Notes: generated by a model from the sequence alone, not told the origin. Positions 36,795 to 43,999 are shown, numbered from the stretch's first letter. The stretch: DNA of 64,000 nucleotides from Flavobacterium fluviale (GCF_003312915.1 NZ_CP030261.1:682001-746000); one strand, 5' to 3'. Numbers and translations are program-made.

Positions 36795-37655
36795 ATGATA
36801 CAATCTATGACAGGGTTTGGCAAAGCTTCTTTGCAATTGCCTACAAAAAAAATTACCGTTGAAGTAAAATCCTTAAATAGCAAAGGTTTAGATTTAAATG
36901 TAAGAATGCCATCGCTTTACCGCGAAATGGAATTAGGCTTGCGAACTCAAATCTCAACAAAATTGGAAAGAGGAAAAATTGATTTTGCGATTTACATTGA
37001 AAGTACTGCAGAACAAACTTCGACTAAAGTAAATGTTCCTGTTGTAAAAAATTATATTGCTCAACTAAGAGAAGTTTATCCTGCTGCAGATGAAACTGAA
37101 TTAATGAAAATGGCTGTTCGTATGCCGGATACATTAAAAACAGAACGTGAAGAAATCGATGAAAACGACTGGGAACAAATTCAGGTAATTATTGATGAAG
37201 CGCTTCAAAACATTCTAAATTTCCGTAAAGACGAAGGAGAATCTCTTGAAAAAGAATTCAATTTACGAATTGCAAATATTCGTCAATACATGAATGATGC
37301 TTTGGCATTAGATCCAGAACGTGTGCAAGCCATTAAAGATCGTTTACAAACTGCAATTTCTGAATTACAAGTTAATGTTGATGAAAACCGTTTTGAGCAG
37401 GAATTAATCTATTATCTGGAGAAATTAGATATTACAGAAGAAAAGGTCCGCCTAACGAATCATCTAGATTATTTTTTAGAAACTATTAAAGGCACTGAAG
37501 CTAACGGCCGTAAACTTGGTTTTATTACTCAAGAAATGGGACGCGAGATCAATACAATGGGTTCTAAATCAAATCATGCTCAAATGCAGAAATTGGTTGT
37601 GATGATGAAAGATGAGCTGGAAAAAATTAAAGAACAGGTTTTAAACGTGTTGTAA
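36795..37655 (+). CDS. YicC/YloC family endoribonuclease
   Basis: This is a 286-residue protein. It has N-terminal signature MIQSMTGFGKASLQ and SLNSKGLDLNVRMPSLYREM, and the C-terminal DUF1732 region GRKLGFITQEMGREINTMGS. YicC proteins are RNases implicated in small-RNA turnover and late-stationary-phase growth. A TATCTTTG -7 element is at 36768-36775. The gene is followed after 217 bp of tandem repeats by gmk, the same yicC-gmk order seen in many bacteria. Confidence 0.93.
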   Translation: MIQSMTGFGKASLQLPTKKITVEVKSLNSKGLDLNVRMPSLYREMELGLRTQISTKLERGKIDFAIYIESTAEQTSTKVNVPVVKNYIAQLREVYPAADETELMKMAVRMPDTLKTEREEIDENDWEQIQVIIDEALQNILNFRKDEGESLEKEFNLRIANIRQYMNDALALDPERVQAIKDRLQTAISELQVNVDENRFEQELIYYLEKLDITEEKVRLTNHLDYFLETIKGTEANGRKLGFITQEMGREINTMGSKSNHAQMQKLVVMMKDELEKIKEQVLNVL

Positions 37656-37660
37656 TGGCA

Positions 37661-37868
37661 ATAAGCTTTAAGCTATAGGCTATAAGCAAAATAAATACGT
37701 CAAATAAAGCTTAAAGCGTAATGCCTAAAGCTTAAAGCATAGGTAATAAGCAGATAAATACGTCAAATAAAGCTTAAAGCGTAGTGCCTAAAGCTTAAAG
37801 CATAAAATAATAAAAGCTTAAAGCGTAATGCCTAAAGCTTAGAGCATAAATAAAAGCCTAAAGCATAC
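37661..37868. repeat. Degenerate tandem repeat, period 63, between yicC and gmk
   Basis: Two near-identical copies start with ATAAATACGTCAAATAAAGC at 37691 and 37754 (63-bp period). They are followed by a shorter third copy from 37814 (AAGCTTAAAGCGTAATGCC) and a fourth fragment near 37855 (AGCCTAAAGCAT). Inside each copy the word AAGCTTAAAGC recurs. No frame, hairpin array or promoter is evident. Confidence 0.9.
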
Positions 37869-37872
37869 CATA

Positions 37873-38445
37873 ATGAACAAAGGAAAATTAATTGTTTTTT
37901 CAGCACCGTCTGGATCAGGAAAAACAACTATAGTAAAACATTTACTAGGGAAAGAAGATTTAAACTTAGAATTTTCGATCTCAGCGGCTTCACGCGATCC
38001 ACGCGGAGAAGAGGAACACGGAAAAGATTATTATTTTATTTCGTTAGAACAATTCAAAAAACACATTAAAGCCGAAGAATTCCTAGAATGGGAAGAAGTA
38101 TACCGCGATAATTTCTACGGAACTTTAAAAGCCGAAATCGAAAGAATCTGGGCGATGGGAAAAAATGTAATTTTTGATATTGATGTTGCCGGCGGTCTTC
38201 GAATCAAACATAAATTTCCAGAACAGACTTTAGCCGTTTTTGTAAAACCTCCAAGTGTTGATGAACTCAAACGCCGATTGAAACAACGTTCGACAGAGAG
38301 CGAAGATAAAATCAATATGAGAATTGCAAAAGCTTCTGTTGAATTGGCTACAGCTCCTCAGTTTGATACTATTATCAAAAACTATGATTTAGATACAGCA
38401 AAAGAAGAGGCGTATCAATTGGTAAAGGATTTTGTCTCTAAATAG
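37873..38445 (+). CDS. gmk: Guanylate kinase
   Basis: This is a 190-residue enzyme phosphorylating GMP to GDP. P-loop SAPSGSGKTTIV is at 9-20; the GMP-binding region has SISAASRDPRGEEEHGKDYY, then EFLEWEEVYRDNFYGT, and the lid region RLKQRSTESEDKINMRIAKA. The canonical SxTTR of the GMP site reads SAASR here, a substitution common in Bacteroidota. Cytosolic, full length; it probably shares a transcript with yicC upstream and nadD downstream. Confidence 0.96.
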   Translation: MNKGKLIVFSAPSGSGKTTIVKHLLGKEDLNLEFSISAASRDPRGEEEHGKDYYFISLEQFKKHIKAEEFLEWEEVYRDNFYGTLKAEIERIWAMGKNVIFDIDVAGGLRIKHKFPEQTLAVFVKPPSVDELKRRLKQRSTESEDKINMRIAKASVELATAPQFDTIIKNYDLDTAKEEAYQLVKDFVSK

Positions 38446-38503
38446 TTATTTAGTCTTTAGCTGTTAGTCCTTAGTCTGAGAAGAAATTAAATTAAACATT
38501 TAC

Positions 38504-38869
38504 ATGAGCGGCATTAAGTCCTATAAAGAATTATACATTTGGCAAAAAGGAATAAAAATAGTTCTTCTAGTATATAAAATCACAAAGAGCTTTCCTAAAG
38601 AAGAAATATACGCTTTAGCAAATCAATTAAAAAGGGCCAGCGTATCTATTCCTTCAAATATTGCGGAAGGTTTTGCGCGTCAAACCGACAAGTCATTTAA
38701 CCATTTTTTGAATATTTCAAGAGGTTCTCTAAATGAGATAGAAACACAATTAATTATTGCAAAAGAATTAGAATTTATTTCTGATGACAATCTATTTAAT
38801 GAGATTATGTCTTTAATTGAAGAAGAAAGTAAAATGATAAGTGCTTTTTGTAAAAATCTCAAAGACTAA
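38504..38869 (+). CDS. Four helix bundle protein (S23/IVP-like)
   Basis: This is a 121-residue helical protein with family signature LANQLKRASVSIPSNIAEGF, then ARQTDKSFNHFLNISRGSLN and EIETQLIIAKEL. It is a more typical family member than the one at 21997. It sits between gmk and nadD, with spacers made of ACTAAGGACTAAG/TTAGTCCTTAG words. The free-standing family has no known function. Confidence 0.9.
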   Translation: MSGIKSYKELYIWQKGIKIVLLVYKITKSFPKEEIYALANQLKRASVSIPSNIAEGFARQTDKSFNHFLNISRGSLNEIETQLIIAKELEFISDDNLFNEIMSLIEEESKMISAFCKNLKD

Positions 38870-38901
38870 AAAACTAAGGACTAAGAACTAAGTACTATAA
38901 A

Positions 38902-39483
38902 ATGAAGATAGGCCTTTATTTCGGAACATATAACCCCATTCATGTTGGTCATTTGATCATTGCCAATCACATGGCTGAGTTTGCAGATTTGGATCAGATT
39001 TGGATGGTCGTTACACCTCATAATCCGTTAAAAAAGAAAGCTACTCTGCTGGATGATCATCATCGTTTGCAAATGGTTTATCTGGCGACGGAAGATTATC
39101 CAAAAATTAAACCATCGGATATTGAGTTTAAGTTACCTCAGCCGAATTATACGGTCATTACTTTAGCTCACTTGCAAGAGAAATATCCCAATCATGAATT
39201 CTCTTTGATAATGGGAGAAGATAATTTGAAAACGCTTCATAAGTGGAAAAATTACGAAGTGATTCTCGAAAACCATGACATTTATGTTTATCCGCGTATT
39301 TCTGATGAACCTGAGAATACGGAATTAAAATCTCATCCAAAAATTCATGTAATCGATGCGCCAATTGTAGAAATTTCTTCGACTTTTATTCGAAACAGCA
39401 TAAAGGAAGGAAAAAATATTCAGCCTTTATTGCCTCCAAAAGTTTGGGAATATATCGATCATAATAATTTTTATAAAAAATAA
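38902..39483 (+). CDS. nadD: Nicotinate-nucleotide adenylyltransferase
   Basis: This is a 193-residue adenylyltransferase of NAD synthesis (NaMN + ATP to deamido-NAD). The HxGH motif is in FGTYNPIHVGHLIIANHM, the MGEDNLKTLHKWKNY region selects the nucleotide, and the ISSTFIRNSI signature is near 163-172. This is the bacterial NadD type, usually preferring nicotinate over nicotinamide mononucleotide. It ends 290 bp from, and converges with, the NAMPT-like operon, so both ends of an NAD salvage route lie together although they are not co-transcribed. Confidence 0.95.
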   Translation: MKIGLYFGTYNPIHVGHLIIANHMAEFADLDQIWMVVTPHNPLKKKATLLDDHHRLQMVYLATEDYPKIKPSDIEFKLPQPNYTVITLAHLQEKYPNHEFSLIMGEDNLKTLHKWKNYEVILENHDIYVYPRISDEPENTELKSHPKIHVIDAPIVEISSTFIRNSIKEGKNIQPLLPPKVWEYIDHNNFYKK

Positions 39484-39496
39484 ACAACTTGAATTG

Positions 39497-39522
39497 CCTT
39501 CAGTTTTAACTGGAGGTTTTTT
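39497..39522 (+). terminator. Intrinsic terminator after nadD
   Basis: CCTTCAGT (39497-39504) pairs with ACTGGAGG (39509-39516, one G-T) and is followed by TTTTTT. Confidence 0.8.
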
Positions 39523-39584
39523 ATTTTAAAAAATCATTCCGTAGAATGTATCGTCGGTAGAATTAAATTTGAATTATGATGATG

Positions 39585-39704
39585 CGTTCCTTAGGAACGT
39601 TTGATTAATGAGGTTTGCCATTTCCACAAAACAAGTGTCCCTACAGGACACAACGCAAAAACGATACTATTTTTTTCTACCGATGAGATATTCCTACGGA
39701 ATAT
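39585..39704. repeat. Cluster of short palindromes of the TTCCTACGGAA family
   Basis: Three perfect or near-perfect palindromes: CGTTCCTTAGGAACG (39585-39599), GTGTCCCTACAGGACAC (39635-39651) and ATATTCCTACGGAATAT (39688-39704), with CTACCGATGAG before the last. Related copies are at 41829-41845 and 54896-54979. They are dispersed REP-type repeats; the spacer holds no gene. Confidence 0.8.
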
Positions 39705-39735
39705 AAAATATTGTTTTTGATAAAATTAATTACAT

Positions 39736-39763
39736 AAAAAAACCTGAACTTACGTTCAGGCTT
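39736..39763 (-). terminator. Terminator of the NAD/ADP-ribose operon
   Basis: Read on the minus strand: CCTGAAC-GTAA-GTTCAGG (39754-39760 with 39743-39749) followed by seven T residues (39736-39742), directly after the NAMPT-like gene. Confidence 0.88.
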
Positions 39764-39773
39764 TTGCTTATTA

Positions 39774-41243
39774 TTATGCTTCAACATTAACTTCACTTTT
39801 AACTCGGCTTCTAATCTCGCTTAGCGATTGATCTACTAAAAGTTTTCCATCTCTGAAAACCTCCTTCAATTCGCCTTGTTTTTCTTCTTCCCAAGAAACA
39901 TTATCTGTTAAATGATACTTGCCGTCGATTAAATCAATTTTCATTAATCCTTTGGCAGATTTTTTAGTTCCGTCATCAGTAATAGGATCTTTGAAGATGG
40001 CTCTTCCCTGTCCGTTTACCTCTCCGTAAGTTGCTTTCATGGCAAAACCAAAAGTATCTCTAGTATTATATTGGTAAGTAAAAGATCCAATTCCTAGAAC
40101 TACATTGGTAGAAGCAAAACCTTTTGCTTTCAATCTTTCGCAGATCTGAGTTGCTCTCGCCACCGTAATACTGTCGCCGTAAATTGCTCCGATTTGTGGA
40201 ACTAATTCCTTAAAGCCTTTGTCATTCAACGTTCCGCCAAAAACATCCCAAATTAGCTCTATTACGCCTTTCTTTTCTTGTTCTGTTTTACCATTCGGAT
40301 TGCCGCAGATAATATCAACTGGATCACCGCTGTCAGGACGAATTACGACTTTACCTTCTCTTGAAACAATTTCTTCTTTTAATCTCGGAAGATAGTCGGT
40401 TAAAACTTTCCATAAATCCCAAGTATCAGAAACGATAGAAACAATTCCTTTTGGATAGACTTCTGTGATTAATCTTTTAAATGTTTCATACTCGCCTTCT
40501 GTAGTTCCCATGCACATTACAGAATGTTCTGTCGCTGCCACTGAACCTGCAACAAGTTCTAAATCTGAATTGGCATTATAATATTCTTCAAGAAAATCGA
40601 TTACGGGAATGGTATCAGATCCTGTAAAATTCAATAAATGTCCAGCTGCTGATGTTATTGATGCTTCTATTCCGCCCATTCCTCTCATTGAAAAATCGTG
40701 TGCCTGCCAATCTACAAATTCTGGTACCGAAGAAGTTTCCGTCGCATATTTGTCTAAAACTTTTCTGTATTCTTTTGCAATTGTCGCTGAATTACAAGGA
40801 AGCCAAACTACTGCTGAAAGTAATGTTTCGAAATAATTGGTCAGCCAGAAAAACTCCGGAATTGTATTGTACATCGTAAACATTGGAACTCGCAACGGAA
40901 CGCTCGTTCCTTCTGGCAAAGCTTTAAACACCATCGGAATATATCCTAGATCGTGTAAATCTTCAATATGTTTAGTTCCAACTTGGTTTTCGCCCAAATA
41001 ATTATTGATTCTTCGAGCATATTTTGCAACCACTTCTTCTTTTGATTTTTTAAAGAAATACTCTTCAAAGTCATGAATAATATATTTTTTGATGAAATAC
41101 TGCAATCCGAAAAATACAACTTCATCAACTTCTTCTAATCTTGATTTTCTAGGTGTCCAGTTAGAATATACTAATGTTGTTCCGTCTGGGTATTGTCTTC
41201 TATGGTCAACTTTATAACCGTCTGTTAATAATAGTGGGTTCAT
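39774..41243 (-). CDS. NAMPT-like nicotinamide phosphoribosyltransferase
   Basis: This is a 489-residue protein of the NAMPT/NadV family, classically nicotinamide + PRPP to NMN. Active-site parts are intact: LLLTDGYKVDHRRQYPDGT (Tyr10), AHDFSMRG with Asp183 in the place of the human Asp that selects nicotinamide, TEHS (His240), and VIRPDSGDPVD (Arg302, Asp304). It is the last gene of an operon with Prs-like, NADAR and KptA genes, 32 bp after kptA, and ends at a terminator. It may instead use ADP-ribose pyrophosphate and yield NAD+ directly, as the phage NARP1 transferase does; sequence reading alone cannot decide. Confidence 0.93.
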   Translation of the reverse strand: MNPLLLTDGYKVDHRRQYPDGTTLVYSNWTPRKSRLEEVDEVVFFGLQYFIKKYIIHDFEEYFFKKSKEEVVAKYARRINNYLGENQVGTKHIEDLHDLGYIPMVFKALPEGTSVPLRVPMFTMYNTIPEFFWLTNYFETLLSAVVWLPCNSATIAKEYRKVLDKYATETSSVPEFVDWQAHDFSMRGMGGIEASITSAAGHLLNFTGSDTIPVIDFLEEYYNANSDLELVAGSVAATEHSVMCMGTTEGEYETFKRLITEVYPKGIVSIVSDTWDLWKVLTDYLPRLKEEIVSREGKVVIRPDSGDPVDIICGNPNGKTEQEKKGVIELIWDVFGGTLNDKGFKELVPQIGAIYGDSITVARATQICERLKAKGFASTNVVLGIGSFTYQYNTRDTFGFAMKATYGEVNGQGRAIFKDPITDDGTKKSAKGLMKIDLIDGKYHLTDNVSWEEEKQGELKEVFRDGKLLVDQSLSEIRSRVKSEVNVEA

Positions 41244-41275
41244 ATTTTTAGTTAATTTAATTAATTATTATTACA

Positions 41276-41818
41276 TTAAAAATCGATATACTTTGCTGGA
41301 ACTTCATCTGTAAGCCAGACATTGTTATCAGACAAATAAAACTTAAATCCGTCTCTGTGCATAGCACCACTTCTAACGGTTAAAATCTGAGGAGTTCCTC
41401 GTCTGCTTCCTACTTTAATAGCGGTTTCTTTGTCTTTTGAAAGGTGTACGTGCTGACGGCTCATTTTCTGCAAACCTTCTTTTTTAATGTTCTCCAGAAA
41501 TTTTCCAACCGTTCCGTGATACAAATATTCCAAGGGTTCTGTTTCTGCTAAATTCAATTCAACTGAAATAGAATGTCCCTGACTTGCACGGATTTTTGTT
41601 TTGTTTTCATTAAATGCGAAACGTTTTTTATCGTTGCTTTCTACAACATAATCTAAAAGTTCAAAATCCAATTTATTGCCTTTTTGAGAACATTTAGAAA
41701 TTAATTCCTCTACATCTGCCCAGCCGTTTTCATCTAATTTTAAATTTATAGTTTCTGGCGAATGTCTAAGCACCAGACTTAAAAATTTGCTGACACTTTT
41801 TGCTATTTTTTCATTCAT
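41276..41818 (-). CDS. kptA: RNA 2'-phosphotransferase, KptA/Tpt1 family
   Basis: This is a 180-residue enzyme that removes an internal RNA 2'-phosphate by transferring it to NAD+, releasing nicotinamide and ADP-ribose 1'',2''-cyclic phosphate. Catalytic residues are present: Arg18-His19 in LVLRHSPE, Arg78 in KIRASQGHS, and Arg in GSRRGTP (139-140), plus QHVHLSKD. Bacteria do not generally use the yeast splicing route that makes 2'-phosphates, so its natural substrate (RNA repair product, ADP-ribosylated or phosphorylated RNA) is open. Between NADAR (49-bp gap holding a palindrome) and the NAMPT-like gene. Confidence 0.95.
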   Translation of the reverse strand: MNEKIAKSVSKFLSLVLRHSPETINLKLDENGWADVEELISKCSQKGNKLDFELLDYVVESNDKKRFAFNENKTKIRASQGHSISVELNLAETEPLEYLYHGTVGKFLENIKKEGLQKMSRQHVHLSKDKETAIKVGSRRGTPQILTVRSGAMHRDGFKFYLSDNNVWLTDEVPAKYIDF

Positions 41819-41828
41819 TACCTACGAA

Positions 41829-41845
41829 ATGTTCCTATGGAACAT
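41829..41845. repeat. Palindrome ATGTTCCTATGGAACAT inside the NAD operon
   Basis: A 17-bp palindrome lies between kptA and the NADAR gene, the same family as 39585-39704 and 54896-54910. As an RNA hairpin it might set relative expression of the operon genes. Confidence 0.75.
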
Positions 41846-41867
41846 CTTCAATTTTTATAATTTCTAA

Positions 41868-42395
41868 TTATTTTAAATCGTCCCTAACCTCCATCAAAGC
41901 AAATCCTAAAAGATTTAAACCTTTCCATTTCGCCGGATTTAAAACATCTTTGTCATCACCTGCCATACCAATTCCCCAAATTGCGTCGACCGGACTGGCC
42001 TCAACGATCACTCTGTTTTTTGTGTTTAGTAAAAATGTTTTCAAATCAGGATTTTGGCTAAACTTATGGTAATTTCCTTCTTTTACAATTTCGTATCTGG
42101 CCGCCAACCAAAGAGTTTCATTATAATTCTTTACTTCTCTTCCAAGCTTTTTGGCTTCAGCAGGAGATTTGGCCATAAGGATTTTCATCAAAACCTTATC
42201 ATCATTAAATAATTCTGCTTTCTTTGCCATCATCCAATGTTCGGCAGTTTTGTAGGTTACTTTTTCAACTTCAAAAGAACTTAACCACCACTGACTGAAG
42301 CAGGTTTTAGTAATCGTCCCATCTTTACTCGGCTGATGTCCCCAGAAAAACAAAAACTTACTTTCTTGGGCTATATTATCTATATTGTATTTCAT
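41868..42395 (-). CDS. NADAR domain protein (YbiA-like)
   Basis: This is a 175-residue protein with NADAR hallmarks: KFLFFWGHQP, CFSQWW, TYKTAEHWMMAKKA, LWLAARYEI and DAIWGIGMAGDD. NADAR proteins are N-glycosidases acting on ADP-ribose derivatives. Known members remove ADP-ribose from guanine in DNA or hydrolyse riboflavin intermediates. The Trp, Glu and His of the AEHWMM helix and the Asp-Ala-x-Trp motif of the active site are kept. It overlaps the Prs-like gene by 4 nt (ATGA), so they are coupled. In this operon it probably frees ADP-ribose for recycling or detoxification. Confidence 0.93.
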   Translation of the reverse strand: MKYNIDNIAQESKFLFFWGHQPSKDGTITKTCFSQWWLSSFEVEKVTYKTAEHWMMAKKAELFNDDKVLMKILMAKSPAEAKKLGREVKNYNETLWLAARYEIVKEGNYHKFSQNPDLKTFLLNTKNRVIVEASPVDAIWGIGMAGDDKDVLNPAKWKGLNLLGFALMEVRDDLK

Positions 42396-43225
42396 ATTAA
42401 TTGATCTAACTTAATTTGAGTAACTCGTTCGTTATCAAAATCTTTGAAAGAATTTGTGGTAAAGATTTTGTCAAAACAATCTAAAACTTCAAATCCTTTA
42501 TTAAAAATGCCGTGGCTTACTGCTAAATATAATTTGCCGGCATTTTTGTTTTTTAATTCTTCGGCCAAACCGACAAAAGTTCCGCCTCCGTCGCAAATAT
42601 CATCGACAATTAAACAGTCCATTCCGTTTAAATCATCTTCGTAAACTTTAAAACCAGACAATTTTCCAGTTTTCACATCTCGGCTTTTACTGCATTCTAC
42701 AACTTCAACTCCGCCTAAAAATTCAGAAACTTTGTAGATTTTCTTTAAAGCACCGCCATCTGGAGAAATCAATTTTACATTTTCACCAATTATCTTTAAA
42801 ATTTCCTGGATAAAAGTATGATTTGGGATTACAGTGCAATTGTTAACCAACGCTGGTGTAACTTCAGAATGTGCATCAAAAACAAAAACTTTATTTAATT
42901 GCAAGCCGTTAATAATATCAGCGTAGACTTTTACAGATAACGGTTCGCCCGGAATCATGACACGGTCTTGTCTTGCCGCTGGAAAATACGGAATAAAGAG
43001 ATCAATTATTTTGACATCCATTCTACGTAACGCATCAACTGTAATGCATAATAATCCTAAATCATTGAATGAATTTAATCGGTGTGTAATTGTTATTTTT
43101 TGAGTTGTATCGAAATCTGGATTGATTTTAATGTGTGGTTCTCCGCCAGAAAATGTGAAACTTTGAAATTTGATTTCTTCCTGATTTTGAAAAGGAGAAA
43201 ATTTTGGGTCAAGATTTAGTATCAT
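42392..43225 (-). CDS. PRPP synthetase-like (Prs family) protein, short form
   Basis: This is a 277-residue ribose-phosphate pyrophosphokinase homologue, about 35 residues shorter than housekeeping Prs. ATP loop IPYFPAARQDRVMIPGEPLS (RQDR at 85-88), catalytic-type His in FDAHSEVTP (119), flexible-loop Lys in CSKSRDVKTGKL, and diphosphate loop LIVDDICDGGGTF (205-217) are kept. The housekeeping DLHAxQxxGFF motif is changed, which may alter the ribose-phosphate site. It is the first gene of the operon, with a 5' leader of about 20 nt and two operators at its promoter. Plausible substrates are ribose-5-phosphate or ADP-ribose. Confidence 0.9.
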   Translation of the reverse strand: MILNLDPKFSPFQNQEEIKFQSFTFSGGEPHIKINPDFDTTQKITITHRLNSFNDLGLLCITVDALRRMDVKIIDLFIPYFPAARQDRVMIPGEPLSVKVYADIINGLQLNKVFVFDAHSEVTPALVNNCTVIPNHTFIQEILKIIGENVKLISPDGGALKKIYKVSEFLGGVEVVECSKSRDVKTGKLSGFKVYEDDLNGMDCLIVDDICDGGGTFVGLAEELKNKNAGKLYLAVSHGIFNKGFEVLDCFDKIFTTNSFKDFDNERVTQIKLDQLI

Positions 43226-43236
43226 AATAGTATTAT

Positions 43237-43257
43237 TTTGCGTTAATTATACGCAAA
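43237..43257. promoter_or_regulatory. Operator O1 of the NAD/ADP-ribose operon
   Basis: A perfect inverted repeat TTTGCGT-N7-ACGCAAA. It overlaps the -7 element and transcription start of the Prs-like gene promoter, the classic site for a repressor. The likely ligand is the NUDIX/winged-helix protein encoded immediately upstream. Confidence 0.75.
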
Positions 43258-43283
43258 TGTAGAATTAAATTTTAAATAAACAA
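43254..43283 (-). promoter_or_regulatory. Promoter of the NAD/ADP-ribose operon (TTG-N19-TACATTTG)
   Basis: On the minus strand, TTG at 43283-43281 and TACATTTG at 43261-43254 have a 19-nt gap, an excellent Bacteroidota consensus. The start is expected near 43248, inside O1. Confidence 0.78.
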
Positions 43284-43288
43284 TTTAT

Positions 43289-43309
43289 TTTGTGTAAAAA
43301 TTACGCAAA
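43289..43309. promoter_or_regulatory. Operator O2, just upstream of the -33 element
   Basis: TTTGTGT-N7-ACGCAAA, one mismatch from O1. Its centre is 52 bp from that of O1, about five helical turns, so both lie on the same DNA face. It overlaps the stop codon of the regulator gene. Confidence 0.7.
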
Positions 43310-43999
43310 CTTTATTTCGAAGTGAAACCCTTCCTTGATTAACTCATTGTATTTTAATTTGTTAAACCTAAAAAGTTTGGCGGGACGACCTGTTTTTATT
43401 GGTGAAAAATTTTCTGTTTGTTCTAAAATACCGTAACTCAATATTTTTTTTCTAAAATTTCGTCGGTCAATTTCTTTTTCTAAAATGGTACAATACAAAT
43501 TTTCAAGATCAGAAAACAGGAATTCCTCCGGAAGTAAATCGAAACCAATTGGCTCGTAAGTCAGTTTACCTTTTAGTCTCTGAATCCCTTTTTCCAAAAT
43601 TAAATTATGATCGAATGCTAAAGGTGGAATTTCATCTATTTTAAACCATTGCACTTTTTCGGCATCCGTATTAGCTTTAATTTCTAGGTTCGAAGCGTCA
43701 ACCAATGCATAATAAGCCACCGAAATAACTCGATTTCTGGAATCTCTATAAATATCATCTCCAAAAGTGTACAATTGCTCCATAAAAGTCAGCTGTACAT
43801 TGGTTTCTTCATGCAATTCACGAATAACCGCATCGCTCAAAGATTCGTTATCTTGAACCAAACCGCCTGGCAAAGCCCAATATTTTTCTGAAGAACCAAA
43901 TTGCTGCTCAATCAACAACACATACAAATCACTGTTTTTGTATCCAAAAACAATCGCGTCGACAGCAATTCTAATATTCTGTAATTTTTCCATAATCAA
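43301..43999 (-). CDS. NUDIX domain transcriptional regulator (NrtR family)
   Basis: This is a 232-residue protein. The NUDIX domain (about 8-145) is fused to a C-terminal winged helix (about 150-232, NFRKKILSYGILEQ, then TGRPAKLFRFNKLKYNEL). This is the NrtR layout, whose members bind ADP-ribose and regulate NAD salvage genes. The NUDIX box is GLVQDNESLSDAVIRELHEE followed by TNV: the catalytic RE and EE are kept but the usual Gly is Asn, so hydrolysis may be lost or weak. It lies directly upstream of the operon it probably represses. A TATATTTG -7 element for its own gene is at 44020-44013, minus strand. Confidence 0.92.
   Translation of the reverse strand: MIMEKLQNIRIAVDAIVFGYKNSDLYVLLIEQQFGSSEKYWALPGGLVQDNESLSDAVIRELHEETNVQLTFMEQLYTFGDDIYRDSRNRVISVAYYALVDASNLEIKANTDAEKVQWFKIDEIPPLAFDHNLILEKGIQRLKGKLTYEPIGFDLLPEEFLFSDLENLYCTILEKEIDRRNFRKKILSYGILEQTENFSPIKTGRPAKLFRFNKLKYNELIKEGFHFEIKFA

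Noticed and set aside
37661..37868. CRISPR-like array
   Set aside because: Repeats are contiguous and degenerate without unique spacers, and no cas gene is nearby.
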